From the NCBI RefSeq assembly GCF_017573505.1, contig NZ_JAGEOJ010000009.1, positions 1-64,000 on the forward strand: 64,000 nucleotides of DNA, written 5' to 3'. The stretch comes from Actinomadura barringtoniae. Its GTDB lineage: Bacteria; Actinomycetota; Actinomycetes; Streptosporangiales; Streptosporangiaceae. Under the pieces are notes generated by a model. It did no database searches. It was given only the letters and a program-made list of their open reading frames with translations, and was not told the DNA's origin. A program made the translations under genes and the position numbers. Shown in pieces: positions 16,750-25,340 of the stretch (position 1 is the first letter of the stretch; each line of letters opens with the position of its first letter).

Positions 16750-17337
16750 GTGCTGACCCCCTCGGACGTGCACACCAAGGTGTTCGCCACGGTCCGGCTC
16801 CGCGAAGGCTACGACCTGGGAGACGTCGACAACTTCCTCGGTGAGGTCGAGGCGACGCTCGCCGCGCTGTATCGCGAGAACGAGGAACTGCGCGCCCGGC
16901 CGGGCAGCGCGCCCGAGAGCGCCGCCCGCATCGTCGGCCTCGCGCACGAGACGGCCGAACGCGCCGTCGCCGCCGCCCGCCAGGAGGCGGCGGGCATCCT
17001 GGAGCGGGCGCGTGAACGCGCCGCCGCGATGGAGGAGGAGGCCCGCCGTTCGGCGTCGGTGACGCTGGACGAGGCCGACGCCCGCTACCGCGAGGCCACC
17101 GAGGCCGTGGAGGCCGTCGTACGCCACGGCGCGCGGCTGCGCGAGGGGCTGGGCGACCGCATCGACCACATGCGCACGATGCTGGCCGACCTGGAGCAGC
17201 AGCACCGCACCCTGCCGCCGCTCACCCCCTCGCCGCTCACACCGTCGCGCATCACGCCCTCGCCGATCACGCACTCGCCGCCCGTGCTGGTGCCCGTTCA
17301 GCAGCACGCACCCGCCGCCCAGGACACGCTCGGCTGA
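16750..17337 (+). CDS. DivIVA-domain coiled-coil protein
   Basis: GTG 16750 is preferred over GTG 16744 because GGAGG (16739-16743) then has normal spacing; with the earlier start it would touch the codon. The product is 195 residues. Its N-terminus (LTPSDVHTKVFATVRLREGY, then DLGDVDNFLGEVEATLAALY) is a DivIVA lipid-binding/dimerisation domain. A long Ala/Glu/Arg coiled coil spans about residues 55-150, and the tail contains TPSP-type tandem motifs. Such proteins mark curved membrane or polar growth sites. It is shorter than the main actinobacterial DivIVA (Wag31), so it is probably a paralogue. The next gene starts 13 bases downstream. Confidence 0.8.
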   Translation: MLTPSDVHTKVFATVRLREGYDLGDVDNFLGEVEATLAALYRENEELRARPGSAPESAARIVGLAHETAERAVAAARQEAAGILERARERAAAMEEEARRSASVTLDEADARYREATEAVEAVVRHGARLREGLGDRIDHMRTMLADLEQQHRTLPPLTPSPLTPSRITPSPITHSPPVLVPVQQHAPAAQDTLG

Positions 17338-17350
17338 GGACCCGACTTCC

Positions 17351-18442
17351 ATGACCCCGATCTATCCGGTGTACGCCGCCGGTGCCACCGCCGCGGGCGT
17401 GTGCGCGTCCACGCTCGCCGGTTCCCTGATGGCGCGGCGCGGAGCGCGGCGCATGACGCTGTGGCTGCTCATCACCTCGGGCCTGATCCTGGTGGTCGCG
17501 CTCACCGAGGTGCTGCCGGACGCGTGGCTGGACGCGCTGCGCGACCGGGTGCCGACCGCGCAGATCGTGGTGGCGGCCGCGCTCGGCTACGCGGCGGTCA
17601 GCCTGCTCACCCGGCGTGAGCATCACGGCCATCCGCTGGTGCGGCTGCGGTCGCGCCGTCCCGGTGGCCGGCACGCGCCCGGCCAGCATCGCCAGGTCCG
17701 CCCCGCGACCCAGATGATGTTCGGCGGCGTCGGCACCGCGATGGCCCTGGCCAGCCACCGCACGATCGAGAGCGCGGCGGTCGCGATGACCACCTCCTCG
17801 ATGATCGTCGTGTCGCTGCTGGTCCACTCGGCGAGCGAGGGCCTCACCCTCACGGCGCTGCTGGACACCGCGCGGCAGCGGCTGCGGCCATGGCTGCTGC
17901 TGGCCTGCGTCAGCCCGACCGTCGGGGCGCTGGTCGGGCTGGTCGTCCCGCTGCCCGCGCACGCGATTCCGATCCTGCTGGCGATCGCGGCGGGCGAGCT
18001 GGTGCACACCGCCCTGCTCGGCCTGAAGCTCGCGCTGCACCGCAACGGCGGGCGTCCGCCGCAGCGTCACCGCGCGGTCGCCGCGCTGACGGTGCTGCTG
18101 GTCGCGGCCCCGCTGATCCTCGCCCGCACCGGCGGGTCGCTCATCGCGCCCGACGGGCCGGGCACGCCCGCGGCGCTGCGCGACCACTCGACCGCGACGG
18201 CCGGGCTGCCGGGCGTACCGGGATCGCCGTCGGCCTCCGGGCGGAGCCTCACGCCCGGGCCGGACGCCGATCCGGCGCCGACCCGCGGCCCGGTTCCCTC
18301 GCCGCACGAGTCGGACCGGCGCGGGCACCACCAGCACCGGCGGTCCCACCGCAAGCGCACCCGCCGCAGGTCGGGCGGCAGGACCAGCCGCAGGCCCGCG
18401 CGGCGCACGGCGCGCGACCGGCGGCGCCGCCGGGTCACCTAA
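17351..18442 (+). CDS. ZIP-like membrane transporter with basic tail
   Basis: A 363-residue polytopic membrane protein. Helix 4-like MIVVSLLVHSASEGLTLTAL contains a histidine/Ser-Glu-Gly metal-site motif like the ZIP family H(N/S)xxEG. LLAIAAGELVHTALLGLKL matches the later AAGxxLY-type ZIP helix. A His-rich cytoplasmic loop (REHHGHPLVRLRSRRPGG) lies between helices 3 and 4. The last 100 residues are Pro/Ser- then Arg/His-rich and unlike ZIP proteins, perhaps a regulatory tail. ZIP proteins import Zn, Mn or Fe; substrate and even transport are inferred. ATG 17351 is 13 bases after the DivIVA-like gene, so co-transcription is likely. Confidence 0.6.
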   Translation: MTPIYPVYAAGATAAGVCASTLAGSLMARRGARRMTLWLLITSGLILVVALTEVLPDAWLDALRDRVPTAQIVVAAALGYAAVSLLTRREHHGHPLVRLRSRRPGGRHAPGQHRQVRPATQMMFGGVGTAMALASHRTIESAAVAMTTSSMIVVSLLVHSASEGLTLTALLDTARQRLRPWLLLACVSPTVGALVGLVVPLPAHAIPILLAIAAGELVHTALLGLKLALHRNGGRPPQRHRAVAALTVLLVAAPLILARTGGSLIAPDGPGTPAALRDHSTATAGLPGVPGSPSASGRSLTPGPDADPAPTRGPVPSPHESDRRGHHQHRRSHRKRTRRRSGGRTSRRPARRTARDRRRRRVT

Positions 18443-18465
18443 CGGTCTCGGCTTCCACGGACCCC

Positions 18466-18494
18466 TTGACGGATTCGGCAGGACTCCTTACTTT
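18466..18494 (+). promoter_or_regulatory. Promoter of the ROK gene/sugar operon
   Basis: TTGACG (18466-18471) and TACTTT (18489-18494) are separated by 17 bases, a near-consensus vegetative promoter. The predicted transcript start falls inside the GTTAGGAA operator. Confidence 0.6.
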
Positions 18495-18503
18495 CTCATC
18501 CAA

Positions 18504-18522
18504 GTTAGGAAACCTTCCTAAC
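18504..18522. promoter_or_regulatory. ROK operator
   Basis: GTTAGGAA-acc-TTCCTAAC is a perfect 8-3-8 palindrome overlapping the predicted transcription start, 22 bases before the GTG of the ROK gene. Its position is ideal for repression of the whole sugar operon by the adjacent ROK protein. Confidence 0.7.
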
Positions 18523-18544
18523 TCAAGGGAGAGCGGAGGCGCCC

Positions 18545-19807
18545 GTGACGGTCCCCACGCCCGGCACCCCCAGCCTGCTGCGCGCCATCAACGACCGCGC
18601 CGCCCTGGAGGTCCTGCTCACTCAGGGTCCGCTCACCCGGCCGCAGCTCGCCGGGCTCACCGGCATCTCCAAACCGACCGCCTCGCAGCTGCTCGCGCGG
18701 CTGGAGGACGCCGGGCTGGTGCTGCGCGACGGCGTGCGCGAGGGCCTGCCCGGACGTACCGCCGAGCTCTACCGCGTCAACCCCGCCGCCGCCTACGTCG
18801 CGGGCCTGGACGTCACGCCCGCGCGGATCCGCGCGGTCGCCGCCGACCTCACCGGCGCGGTCGTCGGCGAGCACACCCTGCCGACCCCGTCCCGTTCGGG
18901 CGTCGACGCGGTGGCGCGCGTGCGGGCGGCGCTGGACGCCGCCACCGCGGGCATCCCCCGCGACCGGCTCCGGCGCGTGGTCATCGGCATCGGCGGCGCG
19001 GTCGACCCGACCACCGGCCGCCTCGGCTACGCCGCCCACATCCCCGGCTGGCACGTGCCCGACCTCGGCAAACTCCTGACCGACGCGCTCGGCACGCCGG
19101 TCTCCATCGAGAACGACGTCAACCTGTCCGCGCTCGCCGAGCTGGCGGGCGGGCAGGCCGGCGACGCCGGTTTCGCCCGAGGGGAGCCGACCCCCCACGC
19201 CCCCCGGACCGACTTCGCCGGAGTCAAAGACTTCGTCCTCCTGTGGGTCGCCGACGGCGTCGGCATGGCGGTGGTCCTGGGCGGCGCGCTGCACCGGGGC
19301 GCGACGGGCGGCGCCGGCGAGATCGGCTACATGCCCGTCGCCGGCGCGCCGCTCATGCGCGACGTCCGCCGCACCCACACCGGCGGGGTGCACACCCTCA
19401 CCGGCGGCTCGGCCGTACTGAAGCTGATGCGCGCGCACGGCTTCGGCGGCCGCGACCCCGGAACGGCGCTCAGCCGCGCGGCGGCAGCGGCGGCGGGCCC
19501 GGGGTCGGCGCCGGAGGCCACCGGCCGGGCCCGCGAGGCGCTCGGCGAGCTGGCCACCCGGCTCGGCGCCACCCTCGCCACCGTCGTCGCCGTCCTGGAC
19601 CCGCAGCTCATCGTCCTCACCGGCGAGGTGCTGATGGCGGGCGGCGACGCGCTGCGCGAGCTGGTCGAACGCGAACTGCACACGATGACGATCCCCCGGC
19701 CGCCGGTCCGGCTCAGCTCGATCGACGGCAACCCCGTCCTCGCCGGCGCCCTGCACCTGGCCCTCGGCGAGACCCGCGACGAGGTCTTCTCCAGCACCGC
19801 CCCCTGA
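18545..19807 (+). CDS. ROK-family transcriptional repressor
   Basis: A 420-residue ROK (repressor, ORF, kinase) protein. Residues about 15-65 form a MarR-like winged helix (LLTQGPLTRPQLAGLTGISK, then PTASQLLARLEDAGLV). The rest is the actin-like sugar-sensing domain with AGLDVTPARIRAV, IENDVNLSALAE, GVGMAVVLGGALHRG and GGAGEIGYMPV. Two oddities: the zinc-binding CxCGxxGCxE motif after GEIG is absent (DVRRTHTGGVHTL instead), and residues about 211-228 (GFARGEPTPHAPRTDFAG) are encoded by a dispersed DNA repeat. GTG 18545 has CGGAGG upstream. It heads an importer/GH4/kinase operon and likely represses it until sugar binds. Confidence 0.88.
   Translation: MTVPTPGTPSLLRAINDRAALEVLLTQGPLTRPQLAGLTGISKPTASQLLARLEDAGLVLRDGVREGLPGRTAELYRVNPAAAYVAGLDVTPARIRAVAADLTGAVVGEHTLPTPSRSGVDAVARVRAALDAATAGIPRDRLRRVVIGIGGAVDPTTGRLGYAAHIPGWHVPDLGKLLTDALGTPVSIENDVNLSALAELAGGQAGDAGFARGEPTPHAPRTDFAGVKDFVLLWVADGVGMAVVLGGALHRGATGGAGEIGYMPVAGAPLMRDVRRTHTGGVHTLTGGSAVLKLMRAHGFGGRDPGTALSRAAAAAAGPGSAPEATGRAREALGELATRLGATLATVVAVLDPQLIVLTGEVLMAGGDALRELVERELHTMTIPRPPVRLSSIDGNPVLAGALHLALGETRDEVFSSTAP
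19177..19222 (+). repeat. Dispersed 46-bp element, copy 2 (inside the ROK gene)
   Basis: Begins CCGAGGGGAGCCGACCCCCC and continues ACGCCCCCCGGAC to CTTCGCC. It matches 8358-8403 at 38 of 46 positions. Relative to the host reading frame it has the opposite orientation to copy 1, and it also keeps the frame open. Confidence 0.65.
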
Positions 19808-19833
19808 ATACCCCCTTCCTAAGGAGAACCGGA

Positions 19834-21162
19834 ATGCGCACCCATCCCGGTCGGCTCGCGGCGGCTGCGACCGCCGCGGCCCTCACCCTGACAGCGGCCT
19901 GCACGGCCGGAAGCAGCGGCAGCGACCAGTCCACCAGCGGGCCGAAGGCCGACGCGCCGCAGACCATCGAGGTCTGGCACGGCTGGAGCGCCGACCACGA
20001 GGTCAAGGCGTTCGACGACGCCGTCGCGGGCTTCCGCAAGGCGCATCCGAACATCACGGTGAAGCTCGTCAAGGACCAGACCGACGACCGCATCACCAAC
20101 GCCATCCGCGGCGGCAACCCGCCCGACGTCGTCTCCTCGTTCACCACCGACAGCGTCGGGCAGTGGTGCCAGAGCGGCGCGTGGCAGGACCTGGCGCCGT
20201 ACGTCGCCAAGTCCAAGCTGGACCTCAACCAGTTCCCCAAGGCCGTCCAGGAGTACACCCAGTACCAGGGGCGCCGGTGCGCGATGCCCCTGCTGGCCGA
20301 CACCTACGGCCTCTACTACAACAAGGCCCTCATGAAGGGCGAGCAGCCGCCCAAGACGATGAGCGAGCTGACCGCCCTGGCCAAGAAGCTCACCAAGCGC
20401 AAGCCCGACGGGACCATCGAGGTCGCGGGCTTCATGCCGTCGGTGCAGTACTACGAGCACGTGCCGCAGCACGTCGCCACCCAGTTCGGCGTCAAGTGGC
20501 TGAACGACCAGGGCAAGGCCAACTTCTCCAAGGACCCCGCGTTCAAGGCCTACCTGCAGTGGAACAAGAGCCTGATCGACTGGTACGGCTACGCCAACGT
20601 CAAGAAGTTCCTGCGGTCCATGGGCCAGGAGTTCGAGTCCTCCAACCCCTTCGAGAAGGGGAAGGTCGCCATGGCCATCGACGGTGAGTGGCGCACCAAG
20701 TTCATCCAGGAGGAGGCGCCCAAGCTCGACTACGGCACCGCCCCCGCGCCCGTTCCCGACGACCAGACCTCCCGCTACGGCGGCGGCTTCATCGCCGGCA
20801 CCGTCATCGGCATCCCGCGCGGCTCCAAGCACCCGCAGGCAGCCTGGGAGTTCATCCGCTACCTGACCACCGACACCACCGCGCTGGTCACCTTCGCCAA
20901 CGCGCTCGGCAACGTGCCCACCACGATCACCTCGCTGTCCTCTCCCGGCCTGACGCTGCCCCCGCAGTTCCAGACGTTCCTGCAGGTCTTCAAGAACCCC
21001 AACAGCTCCACCACGCCGCCCACCCCGAACGGCAACGACTACGTGGTGAAGTTCCAGCAGTTCGTGCAGGACCAGTGGGAGCCCGGCAAGGTCGACATGA
21101 ACAAGGGACTCGCCGACCTGGACACCAAGGTCGACAAGGCCCTCGACCTGGCCGGCGGCTGA
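19834..21162 (+). CDS. Sugar ABC transporter substrate-binding lipoprotein
   Basis: A 442-residue extracellular solute-binding protein of family 1. The N-terminus is a lipoprotein signal with lipobox LTAAC (acylated Cys23). The mature part opens QTIEVWHGWSADHEVKAFDD and has the usual clamshell pattern: GGNPPDVVSSF, YGLYYNKALM, FEKGKVAMAIDGEW and HPQAAWEFIRYLTT. ATG 19834 has AAGGAGAA upstream. First transport gene of the ROK operon, followed 2 bases later by a permease. Substrate is likely a di- or oligosaccharide handled by the GH4 enzyme and GlcNAc-type kinase downstream. Confidence 0.9.
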   Translation: MRTHPGRLAAAATAAALTLTAACTAGSSGSDQSTSGPKADAPQTIEVWHGWSADHEVKAFDDAVAGFRKAHPNITVKLVKDQTDDRITNAIRGGNPPDVVSSFTTDSVGQWCQSGAWQDLAPYVAKSKLDLNQFPKAVQEYTQYQGRRCAMPLLADTYGLYYNKALMKGEQPPKTMSELTALAKKLTKRKPDGTIEVAGFMPSVQYYEHVPQHVATQFGVKWLNDQGKANFSKDPAFKAYLQWNKSLIDWYGYANVKKFLRSMGQEFESSNPFEKGKVAMAIDGEWRTKFIQEEAPKLDYGTAPAPVPDDQTSRYGGGFIAGTVIGIPRGSKHPQAAWEFIRYLTTDTTALVTFANALGNVPTTITSLSSPGLTLPPQFQTFLQVFKNPNSSTTPPTPNGNDYVVKFQQFVQDQWEPGKVDMNKGLADLDTKVDKALDLAGG

Positions 21163-21164
21163 CG

Positions 21165-22130
21165 ATGACGGCCATCACCCTGCCCGGGCGGCGGCCCTCG
21201 GCGGCGGCGCCGCGCGCGCGGCGCCGCCGGCGCGTCACGATCCTGGGGTTCATGTCCCCCTGGCTGATCGGGATCGGCCTGTTCTTCGCCTACCCGCTGG
21301 CCGCGACGGTCTACTTCTCCTTCACGCGGTACAACCTGTTCACGCTGAAGTACGTCGGCTTCGACAACTACAGGTTCTTCCTGGAGGACACCGACGCGCG
21401 CACGGCGATGAAGAACACGCTGTGGCTCGTGGTCATCATGGTGCCGCTGCGGGTGCTGTTCGGCCTCGGCGTCGCCCAGCTGCTCACCAAGATCCGCATG
21501 GGCGGGAACATCCTGCGGTCGGTCTACTACCTGCCCTACCTGATCCCGCCGGTGTCGGCGACCGTGGCGTTCGTGTTCGTGATGAACCCCGGCACCGGCC
21601 CGCTGCCGACCATCACCCGCCACCTGGGCTTCACGATGCCCGACTTCTTCAACGACCCGAACTGGGCCAAGCCCGGCCTCAGCATGCTCGGGCTGTGGGC
21701 GGTCGGCGACGTGATGATCCTGCTGCTGGCGGCGCTGCTGAACGTCCCGGTGTCGCTGTACGAGGCGGCGGCGATCGACGGCGCGGGCGCCTGGCAGCGG
21801 TTCCGGCACATCACGCTGCCGACGGTCTCCCCGGTGATCGCGTTCGCGGCGGTCACCGGCGTCATCGAGACACTGCAGTACTTCACCCAGGCGCTGGTCG
21901 CGGCCAAGGTCGCGGCCGGGCAGGCCGACCAGCCCGGCACCCAGTTCGCGCCCGGCTATCCGGACGGCTCCACGCTGACCTTCCCGCAGTGGCTCTACGA
22001 CGAGGGCTTCCGGCAGTTCAACATGGGGTACGCGTGCGTCCTCGCGCTGGTGATGTTCGTCGTCGCGATGGCGTTCACGCTGGTGCTGCTGCGCCAGTTC
22101 CGCGCGTTCGCCGGAGAGGAGGCCGGATGA
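21165..22130 (+). CDS. Sugar ABC transporter permease (MalF-type)
   Basis: A 321-residue inner-membrane permease with six predicted helices after an Arg-rich N-terminus. The cytoplasmic EAA loop that docks the ATPase reads EAAAIDGAGAWQRFRHITLP. Start ATG 21165 is 2 bases after the lipoprotein stop, and its last codons overlap the next permease by ATGA, indicating tight coupling. It lacks the large periplasmic P2 loop of enteric MalF, as is usual in actinobacteria. Confidence 0.9.
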   Translation: MTAITLPGRRPSAAAPRARRRRRVTILGFMSPWLIGIGLFFAYPLAATVYFSFTRYNLFTLKYVGFDNYRFFLEDTDARTAMKNTLWLVVIMVPLRVLFGLGVAQLLTKIRMGGNILRSVYYLPYLIPPVSATVAFVFVMNPGTGPLPTITRHLGFTMPDFFNDPNWAKPGLSMLGLWAVGDVMILLLAALLNVPVSLYEAAAIDGAGAWQRFRHITLPTVSPVIAFAAVTGVIETLQYFTQALVAAKVAAGQADQPGTQFAPGYPDGSTLTFPQWLYDEGFRQFNMGYACVLALVMFVVAMAFTLVLLRQFRAFAGEEAG

Positions 22131-23044
22131 CCAGCCAGACCGCCGGCGCCGGGCCCGCCGCCACGGCGCCCGTGCGTCCCGCCGCCACCGCGCCCCGCCG
22201 GCCGCGCCGCGCGAACGGCACGAGCCCGGGCATGCGCAAGTCGCTCGCCTGGATCGGCACGCACGCGATCGCGATCGCGCTGGCCATCATGTTCCTGGCC
22301 CCGCTGGTGTTCATGTTCCTCACCGCGGTGATGAGCGACCAGCAAGCCCTCAGCGGCAATCTCTGGCCGACCTCGTGGCACTTCGGCAACTTCCGGCGCG
22401 TCTTCACCGACGACATGATCCGCTGGACGCTGAACAGCACCGTGTACGCGGTGCTGTCCACGGTGTTCATGCTGGTGTCGAGCGTGCCGGTCGCCTACGC
22501 GCTCGCGCGGTTCCGGTTCCGCGGCCGCAACCTGGCGCTGGTCATCGTGATCTCGGCGATGATGCTGCCGCCGCAGGTGACGATGGTGCCGCTGTACATC
22601 ATCTGGTCCCGGTTCCACCTCACCGGGACGCTGTGGCCGCTGATCATCCCGCAGCTGTTCGGCGACGCGTTCTCCATCTTCCTGCTGCGGCAGTTCCTCA
22701 TCACGATCCCGCGCGAGTACGCCGACGCGGCCCGCGTGGACGGGTGCGGGGAGTTCGGCACGATGATCCGCGTCGTGCTGCCGATGGCCAAGCCCGCGAT
22801 CGCGGCGGCGGCGCTGTTCCAGTTCTTCTACTGCTGGAACGACTACTACGGCCCGCTGGTGTACGCCAAGCCCGACAACTGGACGCTGGCGATCGGCGTG
22901 GCCACCTTCCGCGCCGCCCACCACGTCGAGTGGAACCTCACGATGGCCGCCACACTCGTGACGATCATGCCGGTGCTCATCGTGTTCTTCCTCGCCCAGC
23001 GCGTCTTCATCCAGGGTGTGACCTTGACGGGAGTGAAGGGTTGA
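22127..23044 (+). CDS. Sugar ABC transporter permease (MalG-type)
   Basis: A 305-residue second permease with six predicted helices. The N-terminal 35 residues are Ala/Pro/Arg-rich, and the EAA-like loop reads YADAARVDGCGEFGTMIRVV followed by LPMAKP. The start overlaps the preceding gene by ATGA and its stop overlaps the TTG of the next gene. With the preceding permease it should form the transport channel. No ATPase gene is in this operon, so a shared MsiK-type ATPase must power it. Confidence 0.9.
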   Translation: MTSQTAGAGPAATAPVRPAATAPRRPRRANGTSPGMRKSLAWIGTHAIAIALAIMFLAPLVFMFLTAVMSDQQALSGNLWPTSWHFGNFRRVFTDDMIRWTLNSTVYAVLSTVFMLVSSVPVAYALARFRFRGRNLALVIVISAMMLPPQVTMVPLYIIWSRFHLTGTLWPLIIPQLFGDAFSIFLLRQFLITIPREYADAARVDGCGEFGTMIRVVLPMAKPAIAAAALFQFFYCWNDYYGPLVYAKPDNWTLAIGVATFRAAHHVEWNLTMAATLVTIMPVLIVFFLAQRVFIQGVTLTGVKG

Positions 23045-24297
23045 AGCTGACTGTCATCGGGGGTGGTTCGACCTACACCCCGGAACTGGTCGACGGGCTC
23101 GCGCGCATGCGCGACGTGCTGCCCGTCGAGGAGCTGGTCCTGGTGGACCCCGACGCGGGCCGGCTCGACCTGGTCGGCGGCCTGGCCACCCGGATGTTCG
23201 CCCACGCGGGCCATCCCGGCACGGTGCGCGTCACCACGCATCTGGACACGGCGGTCGCCGACGCCACCGCCGTGCTGTTCCAGCTGCGCGTCGGCGGGCA
23301 GGCCGCGCGGCATCTGGACGAGACGATCCCGCTGGAGTGCGGCTGCGTCGGCCAGGAGACCACCGGCGCGGGCGGGCTCGCCAAGGCGCTGCGCACGGTG
23401 CCGGTCGTGCTGGAGGCCGCCGAACGGGTCCGCAAGCTCGCGCCGGAGGCGTGGATCGTGGACTTCACCAACCCGGTCGGCATCGTCACCCGCGCCCTGC
23501 TGGACGCCGGGCACAAGGCCGTCGGCCTGTGCAACGTGGCGATCGGCTTCCAGCGCCGCTTCGCCTCGGTGCTGGGGGTGGAGCCGGGGCAGGTCGAGCT
23601 CGGGCACGCCGGCCTCAACCACCTCACCTGGATCCGTTCGGTCAAGGTGGACGGGCAGGAGATGCTCCCCCGGCTCCTGGACGAGCAGCTGGACGCCATC
23701 GCCGGCGACGTGGTGATGCCCGCCTCGCTGATCCGCCGCCTCGGCGCCGTACCGTCCTACTACCTGCGCTACTTCTACGAGCACGACCGGGTGGTGGAGG
23801 AGCAGCGGCACGAGCGTTCCCGCGCCGACGAGGTCGCCGAGCTCGAGGAACGCCTGCTCACCATGTACTCCGACCCGACGCTGGCCACCAAGCCGGACCT
23901 GCTGGAACGGCGCGGCGGCGCCTTCTACTCCGAGGCCGCCGTGGACCTGCTCGCCTCGCTGATGTCCGACCGCGGCGACGTGCAGGTGGTGAACGTCCGC
24001 AACAACGGCACGCTGCCGTTCCTGCCCGACGACGCCGTCGTGGAGGTGCCCGCGCGCATCACCGCGGGCGGGCCCGTACCGCTCCCCGTGCCGCGCATGG
24101 GGCCGCTGTTCTCCGGGCTCGTCGCGCACGTGTCGGCGTACGAGGACCTGGCCCTCACCGCCGCGCTGGAGGGCGGCGTCGACCGCGTCGCCGACGCCCT
24201 GCTGGCGCATCCGCTGATCGGCCAGCGCGAACCCGCCGACCGGCTCGCCCGCGACCTGGTCCACGCCAACGCCGCGCACCTGGCCTGGGCCCGGTGA
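23041..24297 (+). CDS. Family 4 glycoside hydrolase (6-phospho-beta-glucosidase type)
   Basis: A 418-residue GH4 enzyme. These use NAD+ and a divalent metal to hydrolyse phosphorylated or free glycosides by a redox-elimination mechanism. The NAD loop is VIGGGSTYTPELVDGLAR; DFTNPVGIVTRAL and VGLCNVAIGFQRR carry the Asn and metal-binding Cys, and LGHAGLNHLTWIRS the metal-binding His. The start is TTG 23041, overlapping the permease stop as TTGA. Whether the substrate is phosphorylated is unclear: ABC import delivers an unphosphorylated sugar, so the kinase encoded next may act before or after cleavage. Confidence 0.88.
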   Translation: MKLTVIGGGSTYTPELVDGLARMRDVLPVEELVLVDPDAGRLDLVGGLATRMFAHAGHPGTVRVTTHLDTAVADATAVLFQLRVGGQAARHLDETIPLECGCVGQETTGAGGLAKALRTVPVVLEAAERVRKLAPEAWIVDFTNPVGIVTRALLDAGHKAVGLCNVAIGFQRRFASVLGVEPGQVELGHAGLNHLTWIRSVKVDGQEMLPRLLDEQLDAIAGDVVMPASLIRRLGAVPSYYLRYFYEHDRVVEEQRHERSRADEVAELEERLLTMYSDPTLATKPDLLERRGGAFYSEAAVDLLASLMSDRGDVQVVNVRNNGTLPFLPDDAVVEVPARITAGGPVPLPVPRMGPLFSGLVAHVSAYEDLALTAALEGGVDRVADALLAHPLIGQREPADRLARDLVHANAAHLAWAR

Positions 24298-25265
24298 TGA
24301 CCGCTTCTCTCCTGCTGGCCGTCGACGGCGGCAACAGCAAGACCGACCTGGCGGTGGTGTCGTCGCAGGGCGAGCTCCTGGCCACCGTCCGCGGCCCGGG
24401 GTTCCGGCCGCACACCCACGGCGTGCACGGCGCCGTGGAACGCCTGTCCGACAGCGTCTCCGCCGCGCTCGCCCAGGCCGGCGCCGACAAGGTCAACCAC
24501 CTGTCGGCGTGCCTGGCGGGCGCCGACTCCCCCGAGGACGAGCAGCAACTGGAGGAGGCGCTGGCGGCGCGCGGCTGGGCGCTGAGCGTGCGCGTGCAGA
24601 ACGACACGTTCGCGCTGCTGCGCGTCGGTTCGGCGGGCGGGCACGGCGTGGCGGTCGTGTGCGGGGCGGGGATCAACTGCGTCGGCTCCAACGCCGACGG
24701 CCGCACGCTCCGCTTCCCCTCCCTCGGCCGGATCACCGGCGACTGGGGCGGCGGCTGGGAGCTCGGCAACGAGGCGCTGTGGCACGGCATCCGCGCCGAG
24801 GACGGGCGAGGACCCGGCACCGTGCTCGCCACCGCCGTGGCCGCCCATTTCGGCCTGGCGACCGCGCTGGACGTCGGCCTCGCGCTGCACCGGGGAGACC
24901 TGGACGGTGAGCGGCTCAACACGCTCGCGCCGGTGCTGATGGACGCGGCCGAGGCGGGGGACGCGGTGGCCCGCGAGATCTCCGACCGGCTCGCCGAAGA
25001 GGTCGTAGGGATGGGCGAGGTGGCGCTGCGCCGCGTCGGGCTGCTCGACCGGCCCGCCGAGGTCGTGCTCGGCGGCGGCGTGCTCACCGCCCGGCGCGCC
25101 GTGCTGATGGACACGATCGAGTGGCGGTTCGCCGAGCGCGCCCCGTTCGCCCACCTGATCGTCGCCGACGCCCCGCCGGTCCTCGGCGCGGCGCTGTACG
25201 GGCTGGACCGGCTCGACGCCTCCGCCACCGCCCACGACGCGCTGCGCGCCGCGTACCGGACATGA
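24297..25265 (+). CDS. N-acetylglucosamine kinase-like (BadF/BcrA ATPase family) sugar kinase
   Basis: A 322-residue ASKHA-fold kinase. The phosphate-1 loop is AVDGGNSKTDLAVV, followed by VQNDTFALLRVG, VVCGAGINCVG (phosphate 2), GDWGGGWELGNEALW and VLGGGVLTAR (adenosine region). Closest in pattern to GlcNAc kinases of the BadF/BadG family. ATG 24297 shares its A with the stop of the GH4 gene. As last gene of the operon it likely phosphorylates the released monosaccharide for glycolysis or amino-sugar metabolism. A strong terminator follows. Confidence 0.82.
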   Translation: MTASLLLAVDGGNSKTDLAVVSSQGELLATVRGPGFRPHTHGVHGAVERLSDSVSAALAQAGADKVNHLSACLAGADSPEDEQQLEEALAARGWALSVRVQNDTFALLRVGSAGGHGVAVVCGAGINCVGSNADGRTLRFPSLGRITGDWGGGWELGNEALWHGIRAEDGRGPGTVLATAVAAHFGLATALDVGLALHRGDLDGERLNTLAPVLMDAAEAGDAVAREISDRLAEEVVGMGEVALRRVGLLDRPAEVVLGGGVLTARRAVLMDTIEWRFAERAPFAHLIVADAPPVLGAALYGLDRLDASATAHDALRAAYRT

Positions 25266-25300
25266 CGGCGCCCCGCGGCCGGTGTGGCCGCGGGGCGCCG
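25266..25300 (+). terminator. Strong terminator of the ROK/GH4 sugar operon
   Basis: CGGCGCCCCGCGGCC (25266-25280) is perfectly complementary to 25286-25300 with a 5-base loop, starting at the stop codon of the kinase gene. Confidence 0.8.
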
Positions 25301-25340
25301 CCCGCGAGGATCGGCAGGTCGCCGACCGGTCCAGGAGTGA

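Noticed and set aside
17218..17280. Tandem TPSP-type repeat in the DivIVA-like tail as a CRISPR or minisatellite
   Set aside because: Very short, imperfect and coding; explained by a Pro/Ser/Thr linker.
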